The notes under the pieces: model-generated
The model's input: the letters and a program-made list of their open reading frames with translations, nothing else
What the model was told of the DNA's origin: nothing
Database searches by the model: none
Translations under genes and position numbers: made by a program
Source of the DNA: Mercurialis annua
Taxonomy: Eukaryota > Streptophyta > Magnoliopsida > Malpighiales > Euphorbiaceae
Length of the DNA: 64,000 nucleotides
Direction of reading: 5' to 3'
Assembly (NCBI RefSeq): GCF_937616625.2
Contig: NC_065577.1
Coordinates: 41,507,001-41,571,000, forward strand
Shown: positions 1 to 12,925 of the stretch, one piece after another
Layout of the letters: every line of letters starts with the position of its first letter
Position numbering within the stretch: position 1 is the first letter of the stretch

Positions 1-740
1 TTTTCAGCAAGCGGAATTTTTGTCCTCTTCCGCACTTCTTTCCTTCCACCCACCTTCTTATCCACCACTTCCATCCCCTTCCATAACTACTGCCTCCACC
101 TTCGGCTGCCGCCATCTCTAGTCGCGATGGACTCCCAAATACTTTCTGCTTCGTCTGAAACGAAGCTAGCTCAATGCGTCTGAGACGAAGCTAAAATGCA
201 TACAAATTGTTTTTTTTAAAATTGTGTAATTAAGAATAAAAAATTATCAATTAGGTCCTTAATTTAAAAGATTTATCAACAAAAAAACTTTTGAAGATTG
301 ATTTGAAAATTATTAAAAATATTAAGATCTTTTTTGAACTTTTTTCCGAATAGATTTGACTCAATTAACTACCATATTTAACAAAAAGGTTTATTTAATC
401 GATTTTAAATGTTGGAGATTTAATTAGTTTTTAAGGGCTGGTCTATAATTTGAAGAAATTACGGCAATTTTTATACCTTTTATCTATATTTTATTGAATT
501 TTTATTATACCAATTCATAAGAAAGTATCCTTCATAAACCAAACTTAACTAATTTATCCCAGAATCTAGGTGCATGTATTACTCGTTTCATTGCATCAAA
601 TTGAATTTAGCAAAACTGATTTTTTTATCAAAATATAATTGAAATATATGGAAATTTAATTATGACTAAATTGAAATGAAAAAAAAAAGTTTAGTTGCTC
701 ATTACTTACAATTTAAGGGACAATTAAGTCAACTTTTTTA
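1..740. other. Window-edge sequence, no gene recognised
   Basis: The first 190 bases are pyrimidine-rich and more GC-rich than what follows. They hold two close copies of a short motif (gacgaagcta) near 160-195, which gives the look of a captured or decayed genic fragment cut by the window edge. No convincing reading frame is present. Bases 200-740 are AT-rich and show nothing recognisable. Confidence 0.3.
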
Positions 741-1010
741 TAGTAAAATCAAATCAAACCGGCCAAATTAACTAAAATTTAAAAAAACAATTAAACATAA
801 CGTAACCAAGTTATTTGGTTTAACCGATTAATTCGGTTATATCCTACTACTGCAAAACCCTTATCGGAATCTATATGAGTAAATCCAAAGTTTTTGATTA
901 ATTTTGCATCTGAATCCGTCCTACAACCCGCTTAAACCAAACCGATAGTAGAACCGGCTCGAAAAACCTCAAATTATATTCACAGCCGGTCCAACTGGTT
1001 TGGTGTCATA
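741..1010. repeat. Degenerate AACCGG/AACCGA-rich repeat
   Basis: Alternating aaccg and cggtt words (aaaccggcc, ggtttaaccgatt, aaaccaaaccgata, gaaccggctc, ggtccaactggttt) are typical of decayed hAT-like non-autonomous elements, which recur in this window with better-preserved ends. No terminal repeat or target duplication could be fixed here. Confidence 0.3.
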
Positions 1011-1269
1011 TACCGAATTTGAAGTACATTTTAATAGTAAACGATTTCTGTATTTATAGCCTTTTAATTCTATGTGACATGCCAACATAAATCCAGATAA
1101 TCCATACGACAGAGAGTTAGATATCTCATAACTCTATTTATTCACAAAATTATTTTGAATAATGCTATTTAATCTACTATTTGTTCCTTTCTCATATAAC
1201 AATATAAGAATAAAAATTGACAAAATAAATTAAAGTAAATATTTTTAAATTGGAATTGGACAAATCAAA

Positions 1270-1845
1270 ACCACGTAAGAAAGAAACACTTTGACCCGCC
1301 CATATTACTAGTTTTTCTAGATCTACTTGTTTAGTTCAATAAATATAAAAATAAAAGTCTAGTTTTTGCTTGATTTGGGTTTTGTTTCTTGCTTGTTAGC
1401 AATAAAGTTTAAGTCTTTTTCTCTCTTTTGTTTATATTTCTTAGATCCACAAGAAATTTTAGTGTTTGTTTTGAGTTTAACTCCAAAGTATTGTAGATCT
1501 AAGAAATGAAAAGGATATGGATCTATCTCTATAGAGTTATAATGAAGATGAAGATCGACGATCGGAAATAGTAGGCTTCAACGGTTCAAGCGGTTTGATT
1601 GACAAATCGGTGCAAGAAAATTTCGAAACACCCTTCCAACGATTTCGTTGTGTTAAGTTTTGGGGATTTATGTCTAGAATTTTCTTTGTTTTTCGATTTC
1701 TTTTGCTTGTATCTTATTGTTGTCTATTATTTTGTAGTTTAATTTTTTCGAAAGATCATATATAAGTCCTTGTTATATGACTTTCATCCCTTGTAAGTTG
1801 AATCTTCATAATTAACTCTACCTTGGAAAAAAAAAAAAAATTATA
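1270..1845 (+). repeat. Possible retroposed transcript with A-tail
   Basis: The segment has higher sequence complexity than its surroundings and ends in a run of about 14 A (1829-1842) directly after a low-AT stretch. That is the layout of a retroposed RNA or the 3' end of a non-LTR element. There is no long reading frame and no clear flanking duplication. Up to 2588 the following DNA is plain AT-rich sequence. Confidence 0.25.
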
Positions 1846-2588
1846 AAATATTTTTCCATTACTTCTACAAAATGTATTTTTTTTGATGATATTCTACAAA
1901 ATGCATTATAAATTTAATTAGATGATGTGGATGATTACAACCTACTAGTATTAATTACTAAATGGAGTAGTATGTAAGAATTTAATGTGGACCGACAGAA
2001 GAACAATTTCTAAATGCAAAATTAAAGCTCTCCATGTGATTTAGCCAATGACGAATATTTCTAAAAATAACGATTGTAAACTTCAAACTAACTAAGAAAA
2101 AACAATTAAAACCACTATAGTTTGATATACTTTTTAAAATAAAAATACTTATTATTTCAAAAATTCAGATAATAGAATAATTATTTTTAAAATTTAGACA
2201 TCAATAATATAGTTCCTGTATTTTACACATTTTATGATTAAAGAACATGTACTTGTATTTATTACAATTTTAAAAATTAAATGAAATTATTATCTTTTAA
2301 TGACAAAAAGTATTTAAAAACTAATAGAAGGACCTTTTTACCAATGAAAATAAAATATATCATGTTATAGTTTACCCCACAAACAGAAAAAGAATACTAA
2401 ATATTGTAACCATAATTTAAGAAGGTTATAGTAATTCATAAAGTATGTCATACAAGTCATACTAGTGAATTTACGAGAATAATTTCAAACCTTAATATTT
2501 TTATAAATTCTATAATAATTTAAAAAAAAACTTCTCCCAAATTTAATACAGAAAAATCATTAGATAGCTTTAACCATATTTATTTATA

Positions 2589-3121
2589 CTAGTTTCGCAT
2601 TACGTGCTGCACGTGGCTCGTAACGTAATTTCTCAAAGAACATATTAATAAATTTATTATAATTATATCAATTTTTTATTTATAATTAATATTAAATTAG
2701 TTAAGAATTTTTGTAAAAATAAATATAATATATTCGGCTATTAAATTTTCTTCTTTTGGTTTTATAATAACCATAATTAAATAATTAACTTAATTTTATT
2801 AATAATATCTTTAAAAATAATAAGATAAAAATTTAAATAATAATATATTGACCAAATATAGTATTTTAATTTTGTAGTTCAATCAAACTAAAAGATAGGT
2901 ATTCCTACTAATTTGGAGACAATTTAGCTATTTTTCACATACTAAAAATTAAATTGGAGATAATTTAGCTACCTATTCTAATTAGGACTTTAATTACAAT
3001 AGTGATTAATTAAATAACTAATTAGTTAATGACCATAAAACCTTTATTTAGTAGTAAACTGAAAAGGATTATTCAGTAAACTTGACTGTCCCCCCATCCG
3101 TGCTTTTATATATAGTATAGA
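2589..3121 (-). mobile_element. Non-autonomous Helitron, copy 1
   Basis: Read on the minus strand it starts at 3121 with TCTATACTATATATAAAAGC, a classic plant Helitron 5' terminus, and ends at 2589 with CTAG. A short hairpin (ACGTGC-A-GCACGT) lies about 20 bp before the CTAG end. It sits between host A and T as Helitrons do, with no target duplication. At 533 bp and AT-rich it has no Rep/helicase coding. A second copy lies at 38980-39539 in the opposite orientation. Confidence 0.85.
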
Positions 3122-3683
3122 TATAGATATATATAGTATAGATTTGTCTATCTATTTATATAATTTTAAGAGTCAACATAACCATTTCGCTAATTCTATT
3201 AAAAATATCATTTTCATTTTTTTTAAATATAATTTTTTTAAATTAATTTATATAAATTTACTAGTATATATAAACTAATTATTTAATTTATTAATTTCAG
3301 TGACTATTTAAATATAAATAATTTATTAAGAATCAAGTAAAATAATAGTAAAAAGTATAAGGATTTTATGATAGATTTAACCAATTACTTTTTGTGGATG
3401 ATGATTAACTTGAATGGACCAAACCTATGCTATATAAAGTTAAAAAATCTTCCATAAGTAGAGACAATATCTCATTTTTTTATAGTCAATGATTAATGCC
3501 CCATTTTAGAGTTTTAGCTAAAATAGTAAAAAAAAAGTATTAATGGTATCTAGTTTTCTTTTTACTTATTTATTTTAATTTTTGAACTTTTATTTTTAAA
3601 TTAATATTTTGAGTTTTAAAAACAAATTAAATGAACACTTCTAACAATTTTTTGACTATCAATGCAATTAATTATAAATAATA

Positions 3684-3950
3684 CTCTCTCTGTTTTAATA
3701 TAATTGTTCTTTTTTTATGTTTTTTTTTTATTTTAAAATATTTGTTCAATATAAATTTCAATAAAAGAATTTAAAAATATTTTAATTGTTGTCTTTTAAT
3801 TTAGATAATTGAATAGAGAAAATATTTATTAATATGTGGATTTTTATCATTTTATGTAAGGTTATTTTGTTACTTATATGAAATTTTAATGATTTTTTTA
3901 ACATGTTTATTTTGTTAAAAGTAAACAATTAAAAGAGAGCGGAGTGGGTG
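3684..3950. mobile_element. Stowaway-like (Tc1/mariner) MITE
   Basis: The ends read CTCTCTCTGTTTTAATATAA and, on the other strand, CACCCACTCCGCTCTCTTTT, a CTCC-type Stowaway terminus, with TA at both flanks. The 267-bp AT-rich interior has no coding capacity. The terminal repeats are degenerate, so the exact ends are tentative. The flanking stretches 3122-3683 and 3951-4388 are AT-rich and show nothing. Confidence 0.5.
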
Positions 3951-4388
3951 TATTTATGATTTTTAACATACTTTTTAAGAATTGAAATATGTATCTACAA
4001 AAATAAAAATAAAAAAGGGTAAACAAATAAATTGTTAAACAAATTAGACATGACTGGTGGAATAATATTAACTTTTTAATGTGAGTTCATTCATGTAGGG
4101 CGAAGCAATAATTTCAAGAACTTCAAATTAATTTCAAGTCTTATAAATGGACTTCCACATTCTTGACCCAAGTGATTTTCTATTAAATTTGATTTATATT
4201 TGCAATTTAAAATCAAATGGATTTGTCTAGATTTATGATCTCATAAATAAGATATAAAGCCATTAAATAATTTTTATTCAAGTTTTACCAAAACAAATAA
4301 TATTCAAGTTAAACCTTAATTAATAAACTAACTTATTAATCAACGCCATGCCTAAAATTTGAAAAAAAAAAAACAAGAGTGTAATCTC

Positions 4389-4902
4389 CAATGTTGTCAG
4401 AACCAACCCGTTCATTGAACCGATAAAAACAGAATGTTATGGGTCAGAGGTTCAACCGAGAGTTTAAAATAAAATATATTTAAAAATTATTTATGTAATA
4501 CTATGAGAAACAAATTATAAAAATAAAAAATTTATATATTTATCAAAAAAAATTAGTTCAACATTTCAAATAATTTTTGTAAAACAATATGAATCTCTAA
4601 TTAATCGAGTAATTTGATTAGAAAATAGGATATATGTATCTTGTAACGTCCGCTATTAGGTAATTAAGTTTGAAATAAATAAATAATCTAGTTTAGAGTA
4701 AAAAAATTAAAGCTAAATTAAAAAATAAAAAATCCATAATACCCACTAAATTCGGGCCGGGTCGAACAAATTTTGGTCGGGTCAACCGAGGTTTAACTGG
4801 GTTATAAAAAAGAGGGTTTTATGCGTGTTTCGGCCTGGCAAGGCACCGATTCCCGAGTTTTTTGGTTGAACCGACTGGGCCAGGTCGGTTCTGACAACCA
4901 TG
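4389..4902. mobile_element. hAT-like MITE with 8-bp target duplication
   Basis: The termini match as inverted repeats (CAATGTTGTCAGAACC on the left, CATGGTTGTCAGAACC from the right) and the element is flanked by the identical 8-mer GTAATCTC (4381-4388 and 4903-4910). An 8-bp duplication and terminal CA fit the hAT superfamily. The 514-bp interior has no transposase. Confidence 0.8.
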
Positions 4903-4910
4903 GTAATCTC

Positions 4911-6413
4911 TTATAAACTATCAGCCCGATGAACTTTCATTTTATAAATATGTCATAAATTCTAAAAATATATAAAGATATGAAATTTATACACATTTCA
5001 CGTTAGAAATATGTCATACCTTAGTTAATAATTTAAATTTTTACCTTGTGTGTTTCGATCTTGATGAAATTAATATCCAAGATTTTGTAAGAATAACCAT
5101 AGCACAGATATAGCTTCGCTGTAGCCTGTAAGATTTTTATAGGTGGAAAATCAATTATAATTGACATAAATGTAATACGAGCAACCTCAATCTGCATATC
5201 ATTCTTGATCGAGAAATGTTATATTGTTGTTTGGCATAAATCGGCCCTACGTACAATCAGTTTGTTGTATTGCCATGGAACCGATCACTCAGATATGACG
5301 CAATTCTGCATTTGGCAGGGTTGGGCCGACTATTTAGCATGTCATAGACTAAAAACGATTGTTGCTCTCAACCGGCCCGTTGATCGACTATTTTCGCTGA
5401 GGAGAGCCACCTATTAAGCCGATCTTTCACCGAGATTCGGCTGGATTTTTTAAAGTTTATACAATGACTGCTAGCACATCATAATGGTTCTCATTCAATT
5501 CATCTTTCATAAAATTAACTTCACCATGTGTTATTTGATGTTTATTTTTCAAATTCTTACAACATTCAACTTGTATATATCGTTTTTTCTTATAATATTT
5601 GCAATAAGATGTTTGTATTTAAGATTTTTTGTTATATGAATTTGATTTCTTTTTTGTGATTTTGACTAAAAGTACAAAAAGTTCAAAAGTATAACCAACG
5701 AGCTGCTTATTCATGAACTTTGTCCACGAAAGAATTAATTGTCGACTCATCGACAAAAATGTCAAATTAGGGTGTAACTGACAAGAGGTTTTTTTTTTTT
5801 AAAATAGCACATAGTTAATTTTTTTTAGTCTTTTATTTTAAATTGGAGGGTCGAAATAAAGTTGCTTAGTAGCATGTAGTATAAAATACCAAATAGCAAC
5901 CTCATCTCTATAGGAAGAATAAAGTTTGGCCATTTAATATCAACTTAGTTATAATATAACTACTTTTCAGAAAATTTATGTCATTTTGATACACCCACAT
6001 GTTAGATATAATATTTAATTCCCAACCCAACATTGGTTACATTACTTATATAAATAGTAGAAAATATTTTTTTCTCAAAATTGTTGATGACACATTACTC
6101 CCTCTTTTAACAATAGAAAGTACATCTACTGGTTTTGAAAAGTTTGGTTGTTGTTAACTTATTTGTTAATACTTTAAAATAATTTGGTATTGACATAGTG
6201 AGAGCCCTAAAATGAAAAACAAATTTAGCAATCTAACACATATTGCCATAAAAAAGATTTAACAATGCATTGTATGTAATTATGAATGAAGAGTAGATAA
6301 TTACAAAAAAAAAAAAACTAATTTATATAATTATCAACCCTATTGTTTTTACATATATGAAAAATTCCTCCCTAAATTGACACCATTTAAAATTTATGGG
6401 TCACATTCAATTA
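4911..6413. other. Intergenic spacer without recognisable gene
   Basis: Mostly AT-rich. Bases 5190-5450 are locally more GC-rich and carry a 70-codon open frame (5205-5417), but the translation resembles nothing I know, so this is more likely an old element remnant than a gene. The rest shows nothing. Confidence 0.4.
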
Positions 6414-6602
6414 CTCACTCCGTCCTATTTTAGAAGTTCAATATTCCATTTTAAAATGTATTTTTTATCCCCTTTTAAAATACCTTAAAAGAAATTATAT
6501 GCAAAATTTTACTACTATTAATAAGATTAATAAAAAAAACTTTATGCTTTGTTATTTTTTGTGTAAAAAAAAAATAAGACTTGTAAAATGGGACGGCAAG
6601 AG
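6414..6602. mobile_element. Stowaway-like MITE
   Basis: The left end reads CTCACTCCGTCCTATTTTAG and the right end, on the other strand, CTCTTGCCGTCCCATTTTAC. This is the Stowaway consensus (CTCCGTCCCA), with TA flanks at 6412-6413 and 6603-6604. Length 189 bp, no coding capacity. 6603-7200 contains only AT-rich sequence. Confidence 0.75.
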
Positions 6603-7204
6603 TATTGTTTATATAATTAATTGTCATATATATTCTAATCAATTTCGATAAAATAAATTAAAAACGTACATTATATTAGAATATATAAACTTACAACTAA
6701 ATTAAGTAGGACAAGTGAGATATTTTTTTTATAAATTAACTCGTTATATTTAGATAAACTGAATTACTAATAATTGTGTTTATTTTGATATGTTTATCAT
6801 GTTGAAACCGAGATAATAATATAACTAAAAAAAGCTAAAATTACAAAAATAACACTTATTTTATTTACTTATTTAGAAAACCCTATTATTGATAAATTAT
6901 TATCAATAATGTAGTGCTTTGCAAAACTTTAAAATATAGATTAAACATCAACAAAAAAATCAATAAAAGAACTATTGTTATTATTTGAAATTGTTAATAG
7001 ACTTTTAGTTTAATTTAAATTTTGTTTTTTTTTCCTTAAATATAAAATCTTATGTAAATATTCAAAGATCAGTCAAAAAAAAAAAAAAAAAAAAATTAAA
7101 CAAATTACTATTAATATATATATTTAAAGTGTCAATTTACAGTAACAGTTCAAAAACTGGCCCCCACATTTTTCCAAATTTCTCATCACTCTCATCTCTC
7201 TCTG

Positions 7205-7214
7205 TATATATAAA
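7205..7214 (+). promoter_or_regulatory. TATA box of the anthranilate synthase gene
   Basis: TATATATAAA lies about 150 bp before the ATG at 7362. It is preceded by a CT-rich stretch (ctctcatctctctctg) and followed by an AC/AG-rich leader, a normal plant core-promoter layout. It implies a leader of roughly 120 nt. Confidence 0.6.
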
Positions 7215-7361
7215 TACATAAACACACACACAGAGAACAGAAAAACAAAGGAAAAAAAAAACAGAAGAGCTGAGTAACTGCCATTTTAAAAGAAACTCCA
7301 AGCGAAACGTTTCTTGTTTTTTCTTGAATTAGAGCTAGCTAGCTAGCTGCCAACTTTGCTT

Positions 7362-10300
7362 ATGGAATCCCTAACTTTCTCGCACCGCCTGTCACCGTTT
7401 CCGGTCACCACTACCACCGCTAAAACCGCCGTAATTTCCGCTTCAAGACGATGTTCTTTCCGTCCAATGAAGTGCATTTCTCTGTTGAGCTCTTCTCTAG
7501 GTAAAATAATGAACTGAATAAGCAAATGTAGATACGAGCTAATTTTATGTTCTACTGTTTTATTTATTTTTTGATTGTAACTGATAATGTAAACGAAACG
7601 TTTCTTTTAGATTTTTTTATATGTTGCTATATTTAAGATTCATATACAGCTGAGCTGCGTTAAAATTTCAGTTTACTGAAATTTTAATCTGTATGATTTG
7701 TTTAGTTTTACTTTTTTAATTAGAATTAGCATGTTTTAATTGTATGTTGATTTTTTTAAAATGTTATTAATATTTAATTTGAATATTGCGATTTTATTCG
7801 GTTTTGATTTCATTGAGGAACTTATTTAGCGAATTTAATGTTTATATAGAAATAAGTTAATGTGACTGACTGTTTGATTTGTATAAGTTTTTGTTAGATG
7901 TTAATCTGACTGGATTTTTTGTTTTAGTTTCTGATGAAGCGAAGTTTTCTGAAGCGGCTAAACGAGGAAACTTAGTACCGCTTCACAGCTGTATATTCTC
8001 TGATCAGTTAACTCCGGTTACTGCTTACCGGTGTTTGGTTAAAGAAGATGATAGAGAGGCACCGAGTTTTCTTTTTGAGTCTGTGGAACCCGGTTTTAAC
8101 GTTTCAAATGTTGTAAGAACTATGCAGTCTTCCTTATTTGCATGTTAGTCATAATTATCTTGGAAATGTCATGATTATTGTTGTTAACGATGAGTTGATG
8201 GTTTCAGGGGCGGTATAGTGTGATTGGAGCTCAGCCAGCAATTGAGATTGTGGCGAAAGAAAATAAGGTTACTATAATGGACCATGAAGAAGGTACTATG
8301 ACTGAAGAGTTTGTCGAAGATCCAATGACAATACCGAGAAGAATTTCAGAAACCTGGAAGCCTCGTGTTATCAGCGAACTTCCAGAAGCTTTTTGTGGTA
8401 AGTGTTGGAATTTACAGCCTCATATACCGCTGAAGTCATATCTAGCGGAGTTGATGTATGCATGATATATACTATATAAAGAGTGTTCCTAATATAGACT
8501 ACTCAGATAATTGTGCAGAAAATTCAGGATTTGTAGTCATCTTTGCCGACAATCATTTTGGAAGTGGAATTAATTAATAAAGCGCTTCCATGAGAAAAAT
8601 AATAATGAACAGAATTTAGTATGCAGCAGTGACAGTAGCCTCAAATGATGCCAAATATGAGATTGAGACTAACTTAGATTTGATCTCAATCTTTTTATGA
8701 TTTATTTCCAAATATTTGCCAAATCCTGTCAATTCTGTCACATTGATCACTCTTCTTGTCGGTTGTGGGTACATGAATCGCTGTTCTTGTTGGTAGCGGG
8801 TACATTAATTGTTGTTCTTTGTCGATTTGTGGTATCTTGATAATGGTTCTTGTCGATTTGCGGTATATAATTGTTCTTGTCGATTTGCGGTATATAACCG
8901 TTCTTGTCAATTTGCGGTATATAATTCTTCTTGTCGATTTGCGGTATATGTTCTTGTCGATTTGCGTTATATAATTGTTGTTGTCGATATGTGGTATATT
9001 TATAATTGCTTTTGTCGATTTGCGATATATTAATAATTATCTTTGTCGGTCGCTTCACATTGATCATTGTTCTTGTCGGTTGTGGTCCACTGATCATCAT
9101 TCTTATCACTTATGGTACAATGATCATTGTTTTTGTCGGTTGCTGTACGTTTACTTGTCCATATTCCTTCATGCATGCATGCATAAACATATATTGTGAC
9201 TATGCTGGTTTAACATTTGATGAAGTTACAGTATAAAATTGGAACATATATACCATTTTTGTACATTTATATGTGCTTATTTTTGTCATTTTCCCTCTTA
9301 TTATGTATGCATTTAATTTGCTCTTGCTTTGATTGATGAGCGACTTTAATTGATGAGTGAGGTGCATCTCTGCCATGCTTGTTTGATTTGATAATTGCCA
9401 ATTAGTAAAGAGTAGACATAGATAATTGTTTCTATACAAGTCTTTAAAGCTGTTTTACTAAAAAACTTTTTCTGACAAGGTGGCTGGGTCGGCTATTTCT
9501 CATATGACACTGTGCGATATGTAGAGAAGAAAAAGCTGCCATTTTCAAGTGCTCCCGAGGATGATAGAAATCTAGCAGACATACACCTTGGCCTATATGA
9601 CGATGTTATTGTATTTGATCATGTGGAGAAGGTATACTTGCTTTTGCATACAAAAATTATGTAGACTCTGCATAGGGTGCTTGAACATACTTCTTGATCT
9701 TTTACTTCAATTAACTATCTCATTTCATTAGCATCCATGCTTGATTTTCTTATCTACCGCTTAGAAGTGGCTCCTAGAAGTGCTCAATTGATATATAAGC
9801 ATGACACGCCTTTCAAGGGTTGTTTTGGTCAGACACGCTCAAGCCATTTTTTTTGCATCATAGAAAAAAATTATGAAAGGTTAACTGTAGATTAAACCAG
9901 TATGGCAAGCCCAGTAATGCATTAGACTATATTTTATTACATATTATAGCTTTCATTTGGGTGAAGTAGCAAAAGGTCTTGATGTCTCTATAAATGTAGC
10001 TGAAAACTGGGTGGAAGGGAGAAAAGGACATGAAAAGCTAACCCAATCTATGGAACTTAGGATTTTGTTGAGTTTGGTAACGCTTCTTCATATGATATTT
10101 ATAACTTATGAGCATTTCTTACGAGAACTATCTACAGAATAGGTTATGGAGTGTGCATGTTTCATTGTGCTTGATAATGCTTGAACAAAAATTTCCATTA
10201 GTTTTCCAGCCACATACTCTAAGCATGTTGTGTTTTAAGTTCCTTAATTTGAGTTGGATTATTTATTTTCAGAAAGTTCATGTAATTCATTGGGTGAGGA

Positions 10301-12925
10301 TGGATAAATACTCCTCTGTGGAGGATGCTTATTCTGATGGAATCAAACGTTTAGAAAAATTGTTGGCAAGAGTGCTGGATATTGACCCGTGAGTTTCTGT
10401 GGTATTCTTTTGTTGTACTGTTGGTTTTGGTTTCGCCTAAAACTCATAAGCGATTTTTTTTCTTGATGTCAATCATCAGCCCAAGGCTTACTGGAGGAGT
10501 TGTAAACTTACAAACTCGTCAATTTGGTCCAGCTTTAACAAATTCAAACATGTCAAGTGATGAATACAAGGAAAAAGTGTTACAGGCAAAAGAACACATA
10601 CTGGCAGGAGATATATTTCAGATCGTATTAAGTCAGCGTTTTGAACGCCGAACATTTGCTGACCCCTTTGAAGTCTACAGAGCATTGAGAGTTGTGAATC
10701 CCAGTCCCTACATGACTTATTTGCAAGTAGGTCCTACTTCTGTTAAATGTCCGTGTACTTTTATGTTCGTGTTTAGGTGCATATATAGTTCTAATGATGC
10801 TGGTGGTTCATAACTTGCATTAGCAACAAATTTTTGAAATGGGTTTATTATGGTTTTACAGGCCAGAGGATGTATTTTAGTTGCCTCAAGTCCAGAAATT
10901 CTTACTCGTGTAAAGAAGGTAAACTATTGACTGAAATTTCTTATCGCGGGGTTTGATTTTTCTTAGCTAGATGGCTTGCTGTATGCATAGTTTTGATTCT
11001 AGTCTTGTATTTGAAAATTTATGTTGCTTATTTTTTCATTGATCCATTGACTAAAACAGAATAAGATAGTTAATCGGCCATTGGCTGGAACAATCAGAAG
11101 AGGGAAGACATCTGAAGAGGACGAGATGTTGGAGGAACAGCTACTAAATGATCCAAAGCAGTGCGCAGAGCATATAATGCTGGTGGATTTGGGCAGAAAT
11201 GACGTTGGAAAGGTTGTACAACTGATTATATATATTCTACACTACATGTTAAAAGCTCACAACTCGTATTAGTTAGTTGATATGGTGCTTTTACCAAATT
11301 TAGCTGAATAATATAGTTCAATTTAAAATGACAGTAATAGGAGTTTTCAGTTACTATATCTTCTATTCTGTTTTCTTAATTATAGTAATAATCACAGCCT
11401 TTTTTTCCCTGAAAAAATATTATTGTACAATTTTTGGCATCGTATTCAGGTGTCGCGTGCACATTATCTAGCAGAAAAATTATCTTTATACAGTAATTAG
11501 AATTGCATAACCGGCATAATTGGCGTAGGTAGTAATTTATTCTTTTGTTTCCTGTACAGGTCTCAAAATATGGTTCAGTAAAAGTGGAAAAGCTTATGAA
11601 TATTGAAAGATATTCCCATGTCATGCACATAAGCTCCACGGTGAGAGTCTACGTTTATGGTTTCTAAATGTAGGTTGAGCTTTTTGCATTACTTTCCGTT
11701 CTTTGAATGCAGGGCAGAAGTTAATTTTTTTTTTGTAAGCGCAGACAAAAAAGTTGAAACCAGCATTCCATCTTTGTTTTGCCTTTTCTTGTACTTCGGT
11801 TGTGGATTTAGATATTTAATTAATGAATTCATTTACTGATGCTTCTGTCTGTGACTTCCCTTCATCGTAGGTTACAGGAGAATTACAAGATGACCTTTCT
11901 TGCTGGGACGCTTTGCGTGCTGCACTGCCTGTGGGAACTGTTAGTGGAGCACCAAAGGTTTGATATCAATTTTTCTGTTTTCCTCTCATATATATGATTT
12001 TTGTGTTCTAATGATTGTTCAATCTATAATGACATCTTGTAACTAGGGTCAAAAAAACAAACCAAACCGATAAATCTGTTTGTTTGAAATTAGAAAAAAT
12101 GGTTTTTCGGTTTGTTTAGTTTCGAAAGTAAAAAAAATTCACTTAATCTTTGATACAAACCGAACCGAAAAATCAACCAAAATGACTAGTTTGGTTGGGT
12201 TTGTAATTTTTTAAATCTTTGTAAAGGTTTTGGTTATTATAATTTGCCTTTTGGTTTGGTTTTGAAAGTACAAAAATTTCAGTTAAGTTGTGGTACAAAC
12301 CAAACCAGAAAATCAACCCACTGACTAATTTGGTCTTGTTTGAATTTTTTTAATTCCTCTTCAGTTCAATTTTGTAAAATATTAAAATTTTGGCTTGGTT
12401 TAGTTTGGTTTGGAACAAATGAACAAACCTAATTGTAACTCCATCCGGTTGTCCAGATTTGAGCTTGCAAACATTAGCTGCCCATAACAGATGTTAGTCG
12501 GGCTAAGAGCTTGTCATACTGAATTTCAACTTAGACTAACTTTTTTTACAAAAAAATATTTCATCCTTCTTATCATCATCCTTGACATTGTTCTATAGGT
12601 GAAGGCAATGGAATTAATCGACCAGTTTGAGGTGAGCAGACGAGGCCCATATAGTGGTGGATTCGGAGGTGTCTCATTTATGGGCGATATGGACATAGCA
12701 TTAGGCCTAAGGACAATGGTGTTCCCGACAGGACCTCGGTATGATACTATGTATAGATATGGAGATACAGAACGACGACAGGAATGGATAGCCTATCTTC
12801 AGGCTGGTGCAGGTATCGTAGCTGACAGTGTTCCCGACGATGAGCACCTTGAGTGCCAAAATAAAGCTGCCGGTCTTGCTCGTGCCATTGACTTGGCCGA
12901 ATCAGCCTTTCTCGGCCCCAATTGA
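7362..12925 (+). CDS. ASA1: Anthranilate synthase alpha subunit, plastid (11 exons)
   Basis: Catalyses chorismate plus glutamine (or ammonia) to anthranilate, the first step of tryptophan synthesis in plastids, with a separate beta (glutaminase) subunit. Exons: 7362-7500, 7928-8112, 8208-8397, 9480-9631, 10273-10388, 10480-10726, 10862-10918, 11060-11212, 11560-11640, 11871-11957, 12599-12925. All junctions are GT-AG and the frame is continuous for 577 codons, close to the usual plant length. Residues 1-46 are Ser/Thr/Arg-rich, as expected of a transit peptide. LFESVEP (95-101) belongs to the tryptophan feedback element. Chorismate-binding signatures are SSPEIL (about 352-357), [10 protein letters not shown] (368-377), LGRNDVGK (406-413), RYSHVMH (430-436) and GTVSGAPK (462-469). 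Introns 8 and 10 have weak donors (GTTGTA, GTTTGA). Whether this is the ASA1 or ASA2 paralogue cannot be decided here. Confidence 0.96.
8746..9155 (+). repeat. Minisatellite in intron 3 of the anthranilate synthase gene
   Basis: About 14 tandem units of 23-32 bp share the core ttcttgtcgatttgcggtat followed by a variable ata/aat tail. The central units (about 8870-8990) are nearly identical and the outer ones increasingly degenerate. It produces several spurious open frames on both strands. It is wholly intronic (intron 8398-9479). Confidence 0.85.
12045..12432. mobile_element. hAT-like element in intron 10 of the ASA gene
   Basis: An aaccaaaccga / ttggtttggtt-rich segment flanked by the 8-mer TTGTAACT on both sides (12037-12044, 12433-12440). 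The ends begin with AGGGT and, on the other strand, TTAGGTT. The 8-bp duplication fits a hAT-derived MITE. No coding capacity; it fills much of the 641-bp intron. Confidence 0.6.

Noticed and set aside
5205..5417. 70-codon frame in GC-richer DNA
   Set aside because: No recognisable domain, no promoter, surrounded by element remnants.
8695..9236. Several repeat-containing frames on both strands
   Set aside because: By-products of the intronic minisatellite.
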